A DNA stretch of 64,000 bases, from assembly GCF_002019705.1 (NCBI RefSeq), contig NZ_KV917377.1, positions 1,920,565 to 1,984,564 of the forward strand, given 5' to 3'. The position numbers were made by a program, and so were the translations under genes. The stretch comes from Shouchella patagoniensis (GTDB lineage Bacteria; Bacillota; Bacilli; Bacillales; Bacillaceae_D). The notes under the pieces are model-generated. The model did not search any database. It worked only from the letters and a program-made list of their open reading frames with translations, and had not been told where the DNA came from. Position 1 is the first letter of the stretch. The number at the start of each line of letters is the position of its first letter. This document shows positions 53,209-62,068 of this stretch, piece after piece.

Positions 53209-54000
53209 ATGTCATATCAATCAAAAGAAATTGATCAGGCACTTAACTATATTCAAGAACATTTGCATGATCCACTTACATTACAACGACTTGCAAAAGA
53301 AGTTTCCTACAGTCCTTATCATTTTTCAAGGTTATTTAAACGCAGGACTGGTTTAACCCCACTCTATTATGTTTCAACCATGAGGCTCCAGCGTGCAAAA
53401 GAATTATTATTAACCACTGATTTTGATGTCCGCGACATTGGAATCGAAATAGGTCAACAGAGTTTAGGTACATTTACTTCTCGCTTCACAAAAAGTGTTG
53501 GACTTCCACCTGCACAGTTCAGACAGTCGCTTCATTCAACAAATAACATCGTACATGCATTGCAACAACTAAAGAAATTCCCAATGACCACACTTCATGT
53601 ACAATCAGAAAACAGTGTTGTAGGAACCATTTCCGCAAATGGACCTCTTCATGGCATTATTTTAGTGGGTTTATTCAATAAACCATTACCAGAGGGGCTA
53701 CCAGAATATGGGACACTACTCGACTCATTAGGTGACTTTTCCTTTAAAAATGTCCTTCCAGGAACCTATTATTTGATGGCTACTTCTATTTCCTGGGGAA
53801 TAGAGTCGAAACAAATCCTGCTCCCACATAAGACATTGCGGACACGCATAGCTAAACCGATTATTTTAAAAAATGAGGAGCCTATTGCCCGTCAATACCT
53901 TCATCTACACCCACCTCGCCTTGACGATCCGCCGATATTAGTTTCTTTACCTCTTTTGATGCAGTCATTTTTAACACGCATGACTCGTATGAAGGAATAA
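53209..54000 (+). CDS. AraC-family transcriptional regulator
   Basis: 263 residues, with the DNA-binding domain at the N-terminus. Two HTHs span about residues 8-105 (LQRLAKEVSYSPYHFSRLFKRRTGLTPLYYV and the second helix RDIGIEIGQQSLGTFTSRFTKSVGLPPAQF). The rest (about 110-263) is unlike the AraC arm domain, and the GIILVGLFNKPLPEG and PGTYYLMATSISWG segments suggest a small beta-rich ligand-binding part. The open frame begins upstream at 53167; AAAGGAG before the ATG at 53209 decides the start. The neighbouring AEC carrier is a possible target. Confidence 0.85.
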   Translation: MSYQSKEIDQALNYIQEHLHDPLTLQRLAKEVSYSPYHFSRLFKRRTGLTPLYYVSTMRLQRAKELLLTTDFDVRDIGIEIGQQSLGTFTSRFTKSVGLPPAQFRQSLHSTNNIVHALQQLKKFPMTTLHVQSENSVVGTISANGPLHGIILVGLFNKPLPEGLPEYGTLLDSLGDFSFKNVLPGTYYLMATSISWGIESKQILLPHKTLRTRIAKPIILKNEEPIARQYLHLHPPRLDDPPILVSLPLLMQSFLTRMTRMKE

Positions 54001-54249
54001 AAAAATTTAAAGGTATGTCTATGAGAATAGTCAACTACAAACTTTCGACGAAGAATAAATTGATGATTATGCATAAAAACTTACTTACCCTACAAGATGT
54101 ACGCGTCTCAAGCTTACTTTTTAAATCCAAAGCACCAAGGTAACTTAACTAAAGCGCCCAAACTCGCTACTGATAAAGGTAATAGAAAACGATTATTAAC
54201 TTCTAATCTGGCAATGACTTTAATAAAAACCATTTCATTTACTCAATCA

Positions 54250-54384
54250 CTAATGCTCTATCTTCAGTTTTCTCCGTTCGATTTCTTCGACTAATAACTT
54301 AATAAATTCGTTATCAAGCTTCATCTTTACTGCTTTCTTATAAGATCTTATCAATACTTCATTTGGCAAATCTTTTAGAGACAA
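54250..54384 (-). CDS. sda: Sporulation histidine kinase inhibitor Sda
   Basis: Small helical-hairpin inhibitor of KinA-type kinases, 44 residues, which holds back sporulation while DNA replication is active or damaged. The sequence LPNEVLIRSYKKAVKMKLDN followed by EFIKLLVEEIERRKL aligns along its whole length with B. subtilis Sda (LSDELLIESYFKATEMNL, then RDFIELIENEIKRRSL), with the same spacing of hydrophobic positions. AGGAGGG touches an ATG at 54390 but lies seven bases from the TTG at 54384, so the TTG is the better start. The gene is too short for most automatic calls. No clear DnaA box was found upstream. Confidence 0.85.
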   Translation of the reverse strand: MSLKDLPNEVLIRSYKKAVKMKLDNEFIKLLVEEIERRKLKIEH

Positions 54385-54976
54385 GCACATCCCTCCTCTA
54401 TCAGCTATTTGATTGTTTAAATAAAAGATTCATATTCTTCATCCTGTAACGATGATCTAACTTTAGTGAAAAGAGGAAAAGCCGACATGCACTTTTATCT
54501 TTACGATTACGCTTTAAGAACTTTAAACTATGCTGACACCATTGAGAAGGAAAACGTTACTACTTTAACTGGTATTTCTAATGTTAATAGCATTTTTCTC
54601 ACAAATCAAAATCAGCTCAAACGTTTGGTTTTCAGACTAAACTGAATTCCTTTTTATCGTACCAAACAACATTATCTGAAAACGTGTACTTATTTTATAC
54701 CGTTTCTTCAGTTTCTTTTTATCATACCATTGGTCATTCATTCAAAGACATATTATTTTAAACGACTCAAAAGCACTACAACATCCTACATCTACCTGCC
54801 ACAATTCATGCGTTATGCGTGAGACAAAGGTTCACCGAAGGAAAAGAACCGCTGCTTCCTCTCGTTACTAACCTAGACTGTTGAGATATGAATGTGAACC
54901 GGGCATTGGAATCATCTTGCCTACCATGCTCTAGATCTATTCTTATAATTGGTCATTCTTTTTATTCCATTTTTTA

Positions 54977-54991
54977 AGCAAACGATTGCAT
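54977..54991. promoter_or_regulatory. Cre-like/LacI-type operator (distal)
   Basis: AGCAAACGATTGCAT. Its reverse complement, ATGCAATCGTTTGCT, fits the CcpA cre consensus WTGNAANCGNWNNCW at each fixed position. It lies about 340 bases before the PTS gene. A related half, AGCAAACGATGAT, occurs at about 55022. Confidence 0.55.
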
Positions 54992-55096
54992 AAATCATTT
55001 ACTAATTTATGGTGTAAAAAAAGCAAACGATGATAATAGTTAAAATTTAAACAGTAATTCGCTACTTTCCCTTTATCATTCATAAGAAACATTATA

Positions 55097-55124
55097 TTGA
55101 TCTAACTAGTATTATCTTTATAAT
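55097..55124 (+). promoter_or_regulatory. Putative sigma-A promoter of the PTS operon
   Basis: -35 TTGATC (55097-55102), 16-bp spacer, -10 TATAAT (55119-55124), about 190 bases before the start codon. Confidence 0.55.
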
Positions 55125-55209
55125 GAAAAAGAAAAGCGTCATACTCAAATGATTCCGTTTTCAAAAAAATGGTTGAAATTAAACAAAAGAAAAGGTACTA
55201 TTATATTCG

Positions 55210-55223
55210 TGCAAACGTTTGCT
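55210..55223. promoter_or_regulatory. Cre-like/LacI-type operator (proximal)
   Basis: TGCAAACGTTTGCT contains the perfect palindrome GCAAACGTTTGC and fits the cre consensus. It lies downstream of the putative promoter, a position where CcpA or a MalR-type repressor would block elongation. Confidence 0.65.
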
Positions 55224-55316
55224 TTAAACAGCATCAACTGAAAGCGTTTTACAAATAGTTGACGCTGCTCTTCTTTAAAATAAAAATGAATAGATAAATA
55301 CAAGGGAGGATTTACA

Positions 55317-56972
55317 TTGCGTTCATTGTTTAAATTTGATTTCTGGCAAAAACTAGGTAAGGCACTTCTTGTCGTAGTTGCCGTTATGCCTGCTGCTGGA
55401 ATTATGATCTCGCTAGGTAAAGTATTAGCAATGGCGAGTGGCGACCTAGCACTTCTTATGACAACCGCCATTGTGATGGAAGACATTGGTTGGGCTATTA
55501 TTAATAACTTAGATATTTTATTCGCCGTTGCGATTGGTGGTTCTTGGGCTAAAGAACGTGCTGGTGGCGCATTCGCTGCATTGCTCGCATTTTTACTAAT
55601 TAATCGTATCACTGGAGCTCTCTTTCAAGTAAATGTAGACATGCTTGATGATCCAACCGCTACGATTTCTTATTTTGGTCAAGAATTGGTTGTAGGTGAT
55701 TATTTTACAGCTATTTTAGGTGCGCCTGCTCTTAACATGGGTGTATTTGTAGGAATTATTGCTGGATTCCTAGGTGCAGCGATGTTTAATCGTTTCTATG
55801 CATTTAACCGCTTACCGCAAGCGCTCTCTTTCTTTAGTGGAAAACGGTTTGTTCCTTTTGTTGTTATTCTTGGTTCAGTCGTTGTTTCATTGGCACTTGG
55901 ACTAATATGGCCAATGATTCAATCTTGGTTAAATGCCTTTGGAGAATGGATTGCGACATCACGCGAAACCGCACCTATCATTGCTCCATTTGTATTTGGT
56001 TCACTAGAACGACTACTCCTCCCATTTGGACTTCACCATATGTTAACGGTCCCAATTAACTATACGGAGCTTGGTGGGACGTATACGATGCTAACTGGTA
56101 CGAATGCTGGAAGCCTCGTTGCTGGTCAAGATCCCCTTTGGCTTGCATGGGCAACTGACCTTGCTAACTTACGTTCAGCCGGGGATATGGAAGCTTATCA
56201 TGCACTAATGAACGAAGTTACGCCTGCCCGTTTTAAAGTTGGACAAATGATTCTTTCTTCAGCCGCTCTTATCGGTGCAGCTGTTGCGATGTACAAAAAT
56301 GTAGATTCAGAGAAGAAAAAGAAATACAAGCCAATGTTCTTATCTGCAGGTCTTGCTGTCTTCTTGACTGGGGTAACAGAGCCTATTGAATTTTTATTCT
56401 TATTTGCTGCCCCACTTCTATTCGGTGTTTATGCTGTCATTACTGGACTTGCATTTGCTGTTGTTGATATCATAGACATTCGAGTTCATTCATTTGGTAT
56501 CATTGAGTTCATTACAAGAACGCCAATGACTGTTTCAGCAGGTTTAACAATGGATATTGTAAACTTCTTAGTTGTAAGTGTGATCTTCTTCTTCTTAACA
56601 TACTTTGTGTTTAATTTTATGATTAAACGTTTTAATATGCCAACACCTGGTCGCCGAGGCAATTATATTGAAGATGCTGCTCCTACTGAAGCAGACAAAA
56701 CAGAAGAAAACAGTCTCTCAAAAGTAGACAATCGAGCAAATAAAGTAATTGAACTACTTGGTGGAAAAAGCAATATTGAAGATGTAGATGCGTGCATGAC
56801 TCGTTTACGTGTTACAGTTAAGAATGTCGACACTGTTGCTCCAGAAGAAGACTGGAAGAAACAAACGCAAGCGCTCGGGTTTATTAAAAAGGACCAAGGT
56901 GTCCAAGTTATTTATGGACCAAAGGCTGATATTATTAAATCCGAAGTACAAGATGAACTAGGAGAGCACTAA
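55317..56972 (+). CDS. PTS transporter EIICB, glucose/maltose family (MalT-like)
   Basis: 551 residues. EIIC spans about 1-450 with about ten membrane segments (LLVVVAVMPAAGIMISLGK, the LLLPFGLHHMLTVPIN motif and the conserved GVTEPIEFLFLFAAP). EIIB is at about 470-551 with phospho-Cys 493 in DVDACMTRLRV. There is no fused EIIA, so EIIA-Glc encoded elsewhere must supply phosphate. The start is TTG at 55317 after GGGAGGA. The next gene overlaps its stop by one base and encodes a MapP-like phosphatase, the pairing known for maltose uptake in Enterococcus. Maltose is therefore the best guess, glucose a possible alternative. Confidence 0.9.
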   Translation: MRSLFKFDFWQKLGKALLVVVAVMPAAGIMISLGKVLAMASGDLALLMTTAIVMEDIGWAIINNLDILFAVAIGGSWAKERAGGAFAALLAFLLINRITGALFQVNVDMLDDPTATISYFGQELVVGDYFTAILGAPALNMGVFVGIIAGFLGAAMFNRFYAFNRLPQALSFFSGKRFVPFVVILGSVVVSLALGLIWPMIQSWLNAFGEWIATSRETAPIIAPFVFGSLERLLLPFGLHHMLTVPINYTELGGTYTMLTGTNAGSLVAGQDPLWLAWATDLANLRSAGDMEAYHALMNEVTPARFKVGQMILSSAALIGAAVAMYKNVDSEKKKKYKPMFLSAGLAVFLTGVTEPIEFLFLFAAPLLFGVYAVITGLAFAVVDIIDIRVHSFGIIEFITRTPMTVSAGLTMDIVNFLVVSVIFFFLTYFVFNFMIKRFNMPTPGRRGNYIEDAAPTEADKTEENSLSKVDNRANKVIELLGGKSNIEDVDACMTRLRVTVKNVDTVAPEEDWKKQTQALGFIKKDQGVQVIYGPKADIIKSEVQDELGEH

Positions 56973-57778
56973 TGGAATTAAACCTTTTAACGCTGAATGT
57001 GCATGGATGGGCAGAAGAAGATCAGCTTAAAAAAATAGATATTCTTGCAGAGGCCATCGCACAAAACCGATATGATATTATTGCAATGCAAGAGGTGAAT
57101 CAACCAAAGGATAAGCCATTTATAGATAAAACAAACACAATTCGCGAGGGTAACTATGGTCTTGCCCTCCTTTCTGCTCTTGAGAAAAAAGGAATGACTG
57201 ATTATACACTGGAGTGGGCCTTCTCACATTATTCATTTGGCATCTATGAAGAAGGTGTGGCTTTTCTCACACGTCATTCAGTGAAAGCAAAAGAACAATT
57301 CTTTATCTCTAAAAATAAAGTGGCAGAAAACTATAAAACGCGTGTTATTCAAAAGCTGACATTAGCGATTGCTGAAAAAGAGATTGATGTTTTTACATGC
57401 CACCTTGGTTGGTGGCATGACGAAGAAGACCCAGCGGAACAACAACTACAAGCACTATTAAAAGAAGTAGATACTCGTTCCACTTCATTCTTAATGGGTG
57501 ATTTTAATAATGACGCGTCGCTCGCTGGGGAAGGGTATGATTATCTTCTAAAACATGGCTTAAAAGATACGTGGAATCTTGCCACAAAACGAAGTGGAGA
57601 AGCAACCATTCGTGGCAAAATTGCAGGCTGGAATAACAACCGTGGAGACCTCCGCATTGACTACATCTTTGCCCAAGGAAACATAGATGTACCTTCTCAC
57701 CACGTTATTTTTGATGGTGAAAACAGACCCGTTGTCTCCGATCATTTTGGAGTTGAATGTACCGTTACGTTAAAGTAA
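56972..57778 (+). CDS. MapP-like sugar phosphatase (endonuclease/exonuclease/phosphatase fold)
   Basis: 268-residue metal-dependent hydrolase of the EEP superfamily. Conserved pieces: LTLNVHGW at 7-13, the metal-binding Glu in IIAMQEVNQ (E41), the paired THLGWWHD-type His in VFTCHLGWWHDEED, MGDFNNDA, RIDYIFA and SDHFGVECT. Characterised relatives linked to PTS genes are maltose 6'-phosphate phosphatases (MapP). The 1-bp TAATG overlap with the PTS gene supports that role: the phosphatase would remove phosphate from the imported disaccharide. The alternative, a nuclease, is unlikely in this setting. Confidence 0.85.
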   Translation: MELNLLTLNVHGWAEEDQLKKIDILAEAIAQNRYDIIAMQEVNQPKDKPFIDKTNTIREGNYGLALLSALEKKGMTDYTLEWAFSHYSFGIYEEGVAFLTRHSVKAKEQFFISKNKVAENYKTRVIQKLTLAIAEKEIDVFTCHLGWWHDEEDPAEQQLQALLKEVDTRSTSFLMGDFNNDASLAGEGYDYLLKHGLKDTWNLATKRSGEATIRGKIAGWNNNRGDLRIDYIFAQGNIDVPSHHVIFDGENRPVVSDHFGVECTVTLK

Positions 57779-57788
57779 CGAATATAGA

Positions 57789-57821
57789 AAAAAACTCTTC
57801 CGCACACTAGAAGAGTTTTTT
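57789..57821. terminator. Bidirectional terminator
   Basis: Perfect 12-bp stem AAAAAACTCTTC / GAAGAGTTTTTT with a 9-base loop. It is shared by the convergent PTS and response-regulator operons. Confidence 0.85.
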
Positions 57822-57822
57822 T

Positions 57823-58431
57823 CTATTCTCTTTTCCAATAATAGATTGCTAATTGCGTACGATCTCGAAGTTCTAGTTTTTCTAAAATAACGGATAATGT
57901 GTTTCTAACAGTTCCTGTGCTTAGGTAGAGCTTATCAGCTATTTCTTTATTTGAGAGTCCCTCTCCAACACAGCTCACAATTTGTTTTTCTCGATCAGTC
58001 AATTCCTGCAAGTGCGCATGCTTATCGAAATGTAATAACTGGTTTAATACACTTTTATCTAGTACTGATCCACCCGAATGTAATGCGCGAAGTTGAGTGG
58101 CCATGTTTTCTGCATCAGATGATTTTAATAAGTAACCAGATGCTCCAACTTGGAGCGCACGTCGAATGTTTTTCTCGTCTTTAAACGTTGTTAACATCAT
58201 TACATATACATGAGGCCACTCTTCTTTAATCCTCTTCGTACACTCAATTCCGTCCATTACAGGCATTCGGATATCCATTAATATCGCATCAGGTACCTTT
58301 TTTTCACAGTGTCTAAGTGCTTCCTTTCCATTAGCAGCCAGAGCAATTACATGTAAATCATTCTCTTTATCAAGTAAGAGTTTTAAACTTTGTCTTACTA
58401 ATGGGTCATCATCTACAATCAATACGTTCAT
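57823..58431 (-). CDS. NarL/LuxR-family response regulator (LnrK/DesR-like)
   Basis: 202 residues. Receiver with D7-D9 and phosphoacceptor D53 (LMDIRMPVMDG), followed by a LuxR-type HTH (LTDREKQIVSCVGEGLSNKEIADKLYLSTGTVRNTLSVILEKL). The open frame extends to 58470, but the ATG at 58431 overlaps the histidine kinase stop as ATGA, with GAGG seven bases before it. The gene order ATPase, permease, permease, kinase, regulator corresponds to the B. subtilis lnr locus with its two blocks exchanged. The likely site of action is the GTGACA palindrome before the ABC operon. Confidence 0.92.
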   Translation of the reverse strand: MNVLIVDDDPLVRQSLKLLLDKENDLHVIALAANGKEALRHCEKKVPDAILMDIRMPVMDGIECTKRIKEEWPHVYVMMLTTFKDEKNIRRALQVGASGYLLKSSDAENMATQLRALHSGGSVLDKSVLNQLLHFDKHAHLQELTDREKQIVSCVGEGLSNKEIADKLYLSTGTVRNTLSVILEKLELRDRTQLAIYYWKRE

Positions 58432-59504
58432 TGCTCTGCCTCTTTTCCTTTCGTTAATGGCAATACACATACAATAAGAAACCCTGTTTGGTATGACATT
58501 GATAAACTTCCACCAACGGACCTTGCTCTTAATTTCAGATGACGGAGACCACTCCCTTCATTTACTTTATTCGTACGATTCCCATTGTCCATAATTGACA
58601 GTCTGACAAGCGCTTCAGTCGCATCAAGTTGCACGATAATGTTTGTGGCATCACTATGTCTAACCGTATTTGTGAGCGCTTCCTTTAAACACGGTTCTAA
58701 GATACTCCAGTATTGAACAGGGATTGAATTCATATCACCAGCTTGTTTCATCTCCACATGTATATGGTTAAATTCCTCAATAATTTCAGTTAATCGATCA
58801 GCCCCTGTACGCATGACAGGAGTCATATCATGGACCGTGTCCCGCAGCATCAGTGTGCTCCGCTCAATGCGTTTCTTCACCTGGTTTAGCATCTCTTCAG
58901 CTTCAGATCCATCAAGATGTTGAAGTGCATCCATTGCCAATTTCGCCCCAGTTAGGTCATGACCTAGATGATCGTGCAATGCCCGCGCAATTCGATTTCG
59001 TTCCGATAGTTCAGCTAAATGAGCGGTTTTTTTATTTGCTTCCAATAATTCATTCCTTATTTGCTCCAAATCATAGCGTGCGTGCCTTTCACGATCCGCT
59101 TCAGCAGTATACACCCCCCGTTGTTTTTCCCATTCCGTAACGAGAAAACCAATAAAAGCCGCTTGAAAGACTAACCAATATCCAAGTGGAGAATGATTCG
59201 TTAAGACCAAATAAAAAAACAGACAGAAAACAAATAAAACCCATTTTCTTGTTTTTACACTTTCAAAAATAGGTAATATGAATCCATATACCGCACCACT
59301 CCAAAAAGGGGTAAATACTAGGCAGAGTGCAATATCAATAAAAATGGTCCATGGAGGCATTTGAAAGCGAAATCGCAGACTCGCAAGAAGAGCGAGCAAC
59401 ACAATAAACAAAAAACTGCCCTCTAAAGTGTCTTGATAGAACCACATGCCGAATAAAAAAATGACATTAATAAAACGCCAACTCGTTACAAGACCACTGC
59501 TCAT
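58428..59504 (-). CDS. Sensor histidine kinase, HisKA_3 type (LnrJ/DesK-like)
   Basis: 358 residues. About six membrane segments in the first 125 residues, a coiled-coil linker, the HisKA_3 motif ERNRIARALHDHLGH with H177, and a small HATPase_c with CLKEALTNTVRHSDATNI and DNGNRTNKVNEGSGLRHLKLR. Polytopic kinases of this type sense membrane state or membrane-active lipids, as DesK and LnrJ do. It lies 75 bases after the second ABC permease gene and probably belongs to the same transcript. Confidence 0.92.
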   Translation of the reverse strand: MSSGLVTSWRFINVIFLFGMWFYQDTLEGSFLFIVLLALLASLRFRFQMPPWTIFIDIALCLVFTPFWSGAVYGFILPIFESVKTRKWVLFVFCLFFYLVLTNHSPLGYWLVFQAAFIGFLVTEWEKQRGVYTAEADRERHARYDLEQIRNELLEANKKTAHLAELSERNRIARALHDHLGHDLTGAKLAMDALQHLDGSEAEEMLNQVKKRIERSTLMLRDTVHDMTPVMRTGADRLTEIIEEFNHIHVEMKQAGDMNSIPVQYWSILEPCLKEALTNTVRHSDATNIIVQLDATEALVRLSIMDNGNRTNKVNEGSGLRHLKLRARSVGGSLSMSYQTGFLIVCVLPLTKGKEAEQ

Positions 59505-59579
59505 CCTTCAACACCCCCTATATTTCTAACTATAAGTAAAACAGGCCTTCAGCTCAAGCGCTGAAGGCAGAACAATGAG

Positions 59580-60266
59580 TTAGCCAATTCTACGGATACT
59601 ACCGACAATAAGCAACAGCAGCGAATAAACACATAAAACACTATTGATGAAAATAAAATCAATTGCATCACCGCCGTGAACAATCCATTCTATGCCTTTG
59701 TATAACCAGTAAGTTGGTAGAACAACAGATAGTTTTTGTATCCATTCGGGCAACATTTCATACGGAACGAGTAAACCGCCGAGTAACGAAATGAGGATAA
59801 TAACAGACATAAAAATAAGAAAGGACGATTCCCTACTTCTATAAAACGAATTCCATGCCAAAGCTAAAGCAATAGCAGTTACACTAAAAGCAAGATAAAG
59901 GATAAAGAGCAGGAATGGTTGATACAATTCTTGACCATATAATACCCCACCAACAATGACAACTACACACTGACCAAGCATAATTGTCGCAAAAGCAAGC
60001 AAGTTTTCCAACAAATAACGGAAATGGCTAATGGGTGCTGCAGCTACCCGCTTAACAACACCTTTCTGTCTATCTTCTAGCAATAGACCCGTTAAGCGAA
60101 TAGCAACAAACAAGATGAGGACGCCAAAATACTGATACCCAAGTGGCATAGATGGCCAATAGGCTTGAGATGGTAGAAAGATTGCGGCTATAGGAAAAAA
60201 CATGAGAAACAAAAGATTGGTCTTATCACGAAAGCTGCGTTTTAACGCAAACGTATACACAGTCAT
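59580..60266 (-). CDS. ABC-2-type permease (LnrN-like)
   Basis: 228 residues with six hydrophobic segments, ABC-2 membrane fold. VYTFALKRSFRDKTNLLFLMFFPIAAIF at the start and the LGGLLVPYEMLPEWIQKLSVVLPTYWLYKGI region are typical of YfiM/YfiN (LnrM/LnrN) proteins. The frame reaches 60347, but GGAGGCGG places the start at the ATG at 60266, which overlaps the first permease stop as ATGA. It forms the heterodimeric membrane part of an exporter with the next subunit. Confidence 0.88.
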   Translation of the reverse strand: MTVYTFALKRSFRDKTNLLFLMFFPIAAIFLPSQAYWPSMPLGYQYFGVLILFVAIRLTGLLLEDRQKGVVKRVAAAPISHFRYLLENLLAFATIMLGQCVVVIVGGVLYGQELYQPFLLFILYLAFSVTAIALALAWNSFYRSRESSFLIFMSVIILISLLGGLLVPYEMLPEWIQKLSVVLPTYWLYKGIEWIVHGGDAIDFIFINSVLCVYSLLLLIVGSIRRIG

Positions 60267-60991
60267 GGCATCCGCCTCCGTCCTACTACCAGCATAATGA
60301 CAAACGTAAGCACAATGAGGGAGACAAGTGTGAAAACAGACTGCCACGCTTGAGTCATTTGTGAAAGTCGATACGCATCCACAGATTGATAAGCAATGGT
60401 TAAGGGATTTAAATACTCATTAATTCCATTGATTAAAGCTAGATCCGGCATTGGAAAAAACATACCAGCTAACACAACAGCACCAACACCGTAAACTTCA
60501 CTTAACCGTTCAGCAATTTTAAAGTTTTTTACTGCAAATGTAAAAATCAAACTTACATTAATGGAGAGCAACGCAATTAATGAAACAATAAATATTGACC
60601 AACCAACACTTCCCCATTCCACATCAAAAACAAGACTTGTGTATACGATTAAAATCAGCCCAAGAACGATGGAATAAATCGTACCTGCCAACATGATGGT
60701 GAAGCCATACATCGTTGAATTCATGGGTAATGCTTGAATCCGGAAACGCATTTGTGTAAAGAAGTCTAGGTGGATATAGGACATAACAATTGCTCCACCA
60801 AATAGCTGAAACAAAAGAACCATTTTCACGGACGTTTCATCCAATAGAAGCATGCCCTCTTGTTCAGCTCCCGCTAACACCATTGAAAAAATAGTTACTA
60901 AGATGAGCGGTACGATAAGAAGAAGCAATAGCGTGATATAGTCTCGCATCATTCGAAGCGCCGTAAACCGCAACGTATAAAATGCGTTCAT
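60263..60991 (-). CDS. ABC-2-type permease (LnrM-like)
   Basis: 242 residues, six hydrophobic segments. FYTLRFTALRMMRDYITLLLLLIVPLILV at the N-terminus and the FFPMPDLALINGINEYLNPLTIAYQSVDAY segment resemble LnrM/YfiM-type subunits. The ATG at 60991 overlaps the ATPase stop by one base, and the C-terminus overlaps the next permease by 4 bp, so the three are translated together. Probably an exporter of amphiphilic or polyketide-like compounds by analogy with linearmycin resistance. Confidence 0.88.
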   Translation of the reverse strand: MNAFYTLRFTALRMMRDYITLLLLLIVPLILVTIFSMVLAGAEQEGMLLLDETSVKMVLLFQLFGGAIVMSYIHLDFFTQMRFRIQALPMNSTMYGFTIMLAGTIYSIVLGLILIVYTSLVFDVEWGSVGWSIFIVSLIALLSINVSLIFTFAVKNFKIAERLSEVYGVGAVVLAGMFFPMPDLALINGINEYLNPLTIAYQSVDAYRLSQMTQAWQSVFTLVSLIVLTFVIMLVVGRRRMP

Positions 60992-61935
60992 TATTCTTCC
61001 TCCTTATCTCGCAACTGCTTGCCAGTCAAAGTCAAAAAAACATCCTCTAAATTTGGTTTCTCTGCATTGATGCCTATCACTCCACTGGTTTCTTTCACAA
61101 TAGAAAGCGCTCTGTCCAACGTACCAGAACCCATTAATGAAATGAGATTAATTGAATTCCCCTCTATTTGAACATGTTTAACTCCCTTAAGTTGTTTCAA
61201 CCGTTCTTCCAACCCAACTATTGGCGCGTCTACTTCAATCGTCATTTTCTCCTCATGCTGTATCGTTGCAATCAATTCTTTTACTGTACCTTCCTTAATA
61301 ATTTGCCCTTGATCAACAATAACTACTCTAGAAGCAATCGCTTGAACTTCTTCCATATAATGAGTGGTGTAAAGAATGGTCGTTCCTTGATCCCGGAGTT
61401 TTTTTACGGTTTCTAAAATATGATTGCGCGATTGAGGATCAATACCAACTGTCGGCTCATCCATAATAAGCAATTTTGGTTGATGAGTGAGTGCACAAGC
61501 AATATTTAACCGCCGCTTCATTCCACCCGAAAACTTCTTGGGTAGCTTATTCGCGTTCGATGATAGACCTACAAACTCCAGAGCCTGTAAAACTCTCTCT
61601 TTCCGTACTTCTCCTTTTAAACCATACACACCAGCAAAAAACTCTAAATTTTCTTTTGCTGTTAGTTCTTCAAATACTGTCAGTTCTTGAGTAACTAACC
61701 CAATTTGTTGTTTTATTTCATTCCGGAATACGTTCTCTTCTTCTCCAAATAATGTAATCTTTCCTTTATCAAAGGGGATGATACCAAGTAATGTGTGGAT
61801 TAATGTGGTTTTACCTGCTCCATTTGGTCCTAGTAAACCAACAATTTCTCCTTTATATACATCAAAATCAATGTAATCAAGAGCCAATTCACTTCCATAA
61901 CGTTTTACGATACCTTGCATTGATGCAAGAGCCAT
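60991..61935 (-). CDS. ABC-2-type transporter ATP-binding protein (LnrL-like)
   Basis: 314 residues. Walker A GPNGAGKTT at 36-44, LTVFEELTAKENLEFFAGVYGL typical of CcmA-like exporters, signature FSGGMKRRLNIACAL, Walker B LLIMDEPTVGIDPQSR, H-loop TTHYMEE. A C-terminal DUF4162-type domain (about 225-314) ends in LEDVFLTLTGK. The frame is open to 61986; GAGAGGTGAGGG places the start at the ATG at 61935, although MQGIVKRYG at 61920 is possible. The probable regulator palindrome lies about 60 bases upstream. Confidence 0.92.
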   Translation of the reverse strand: MALASMQGIVKRYGSELALDYIDFDVYKGEIVGLLGPNGAGKTTLIHTLLGIIPFDKGKITLFGEEENVFRNEIKQQIGLVTQELTVFEELTAKENLEFFAGVYGLKGEVRKERVLQALEFVGLSSNANKLPKKFSGGMKRRLNIACALTHQPKLLIMDEPTVGIDPQSRNHILETVKKLRDQGTTILYTTHYMEEVQAIASRVVIVDQGQIIKEGTVKELIATIQHEEKMTIEVDAPIVGLEERLKQLKGVKHVQIEGNSINLISLMGSGTLDRALSIVKETSGVIGINAEKPNLEDVFLTLTGKQLRDKEEE

Positions 61936-61996
61936 AATAACCCTCACCTCTCTTGTTTTATTCTCTTTAGTATTCGCTATAACCATTCAATTGAGT

Positions 61997-62012
61997 AGTG
62001 ACATTTGTCACT
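61997..62012. promoter_or_regulatory. Candidate LnrK/DesR-type response-regulator site
   Basis: Palindrome AGTGACA-TT-TGTCACT, perfect 7-bp arms, in the gap between the LnrL-like gene (minus strand) and the VanZ gene (plus strand). Its position about 60 bases before the ABC operon and its symmetry fit a LuxR-type regulator dimer. Confidence 0.6.
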
Positions 62013-62068
62013 GAACTTTATGCTAAAATAAAACATTGATTCTACCTTTGAAAGGTTGTTTTAGACGA

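Larger units (their letters stand above)
54001..55316. other. Gene-poor 1.3-kb region (contains sda and PTS regulatory sites)
   Basis: AT-rich, with many stops in all frames. It contains sda at 54250-54384 on the minus strand, cre-like boxes from 54977 onward and the PTS promoter near 55100. Two short plus-strand frames, near 54021 and at 54487-54645, are not supported by family patterns. Nothing else was recognised between about 54.65 and 54.95 kb. Confidence 0.5.

Noticed and set aside
54097-54294. 65-residue plus-strand frame
   Set aside because: No ribosome site and no recognisable pattern. It overlaps the opposite-strand sda gene.
54487-54645. 52-residue plus-strand frame after AAAAGAGG
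   Set aside because: The ribosome site is weak and distant, and the composition shows no family resemblance. Possible, but not supportable.
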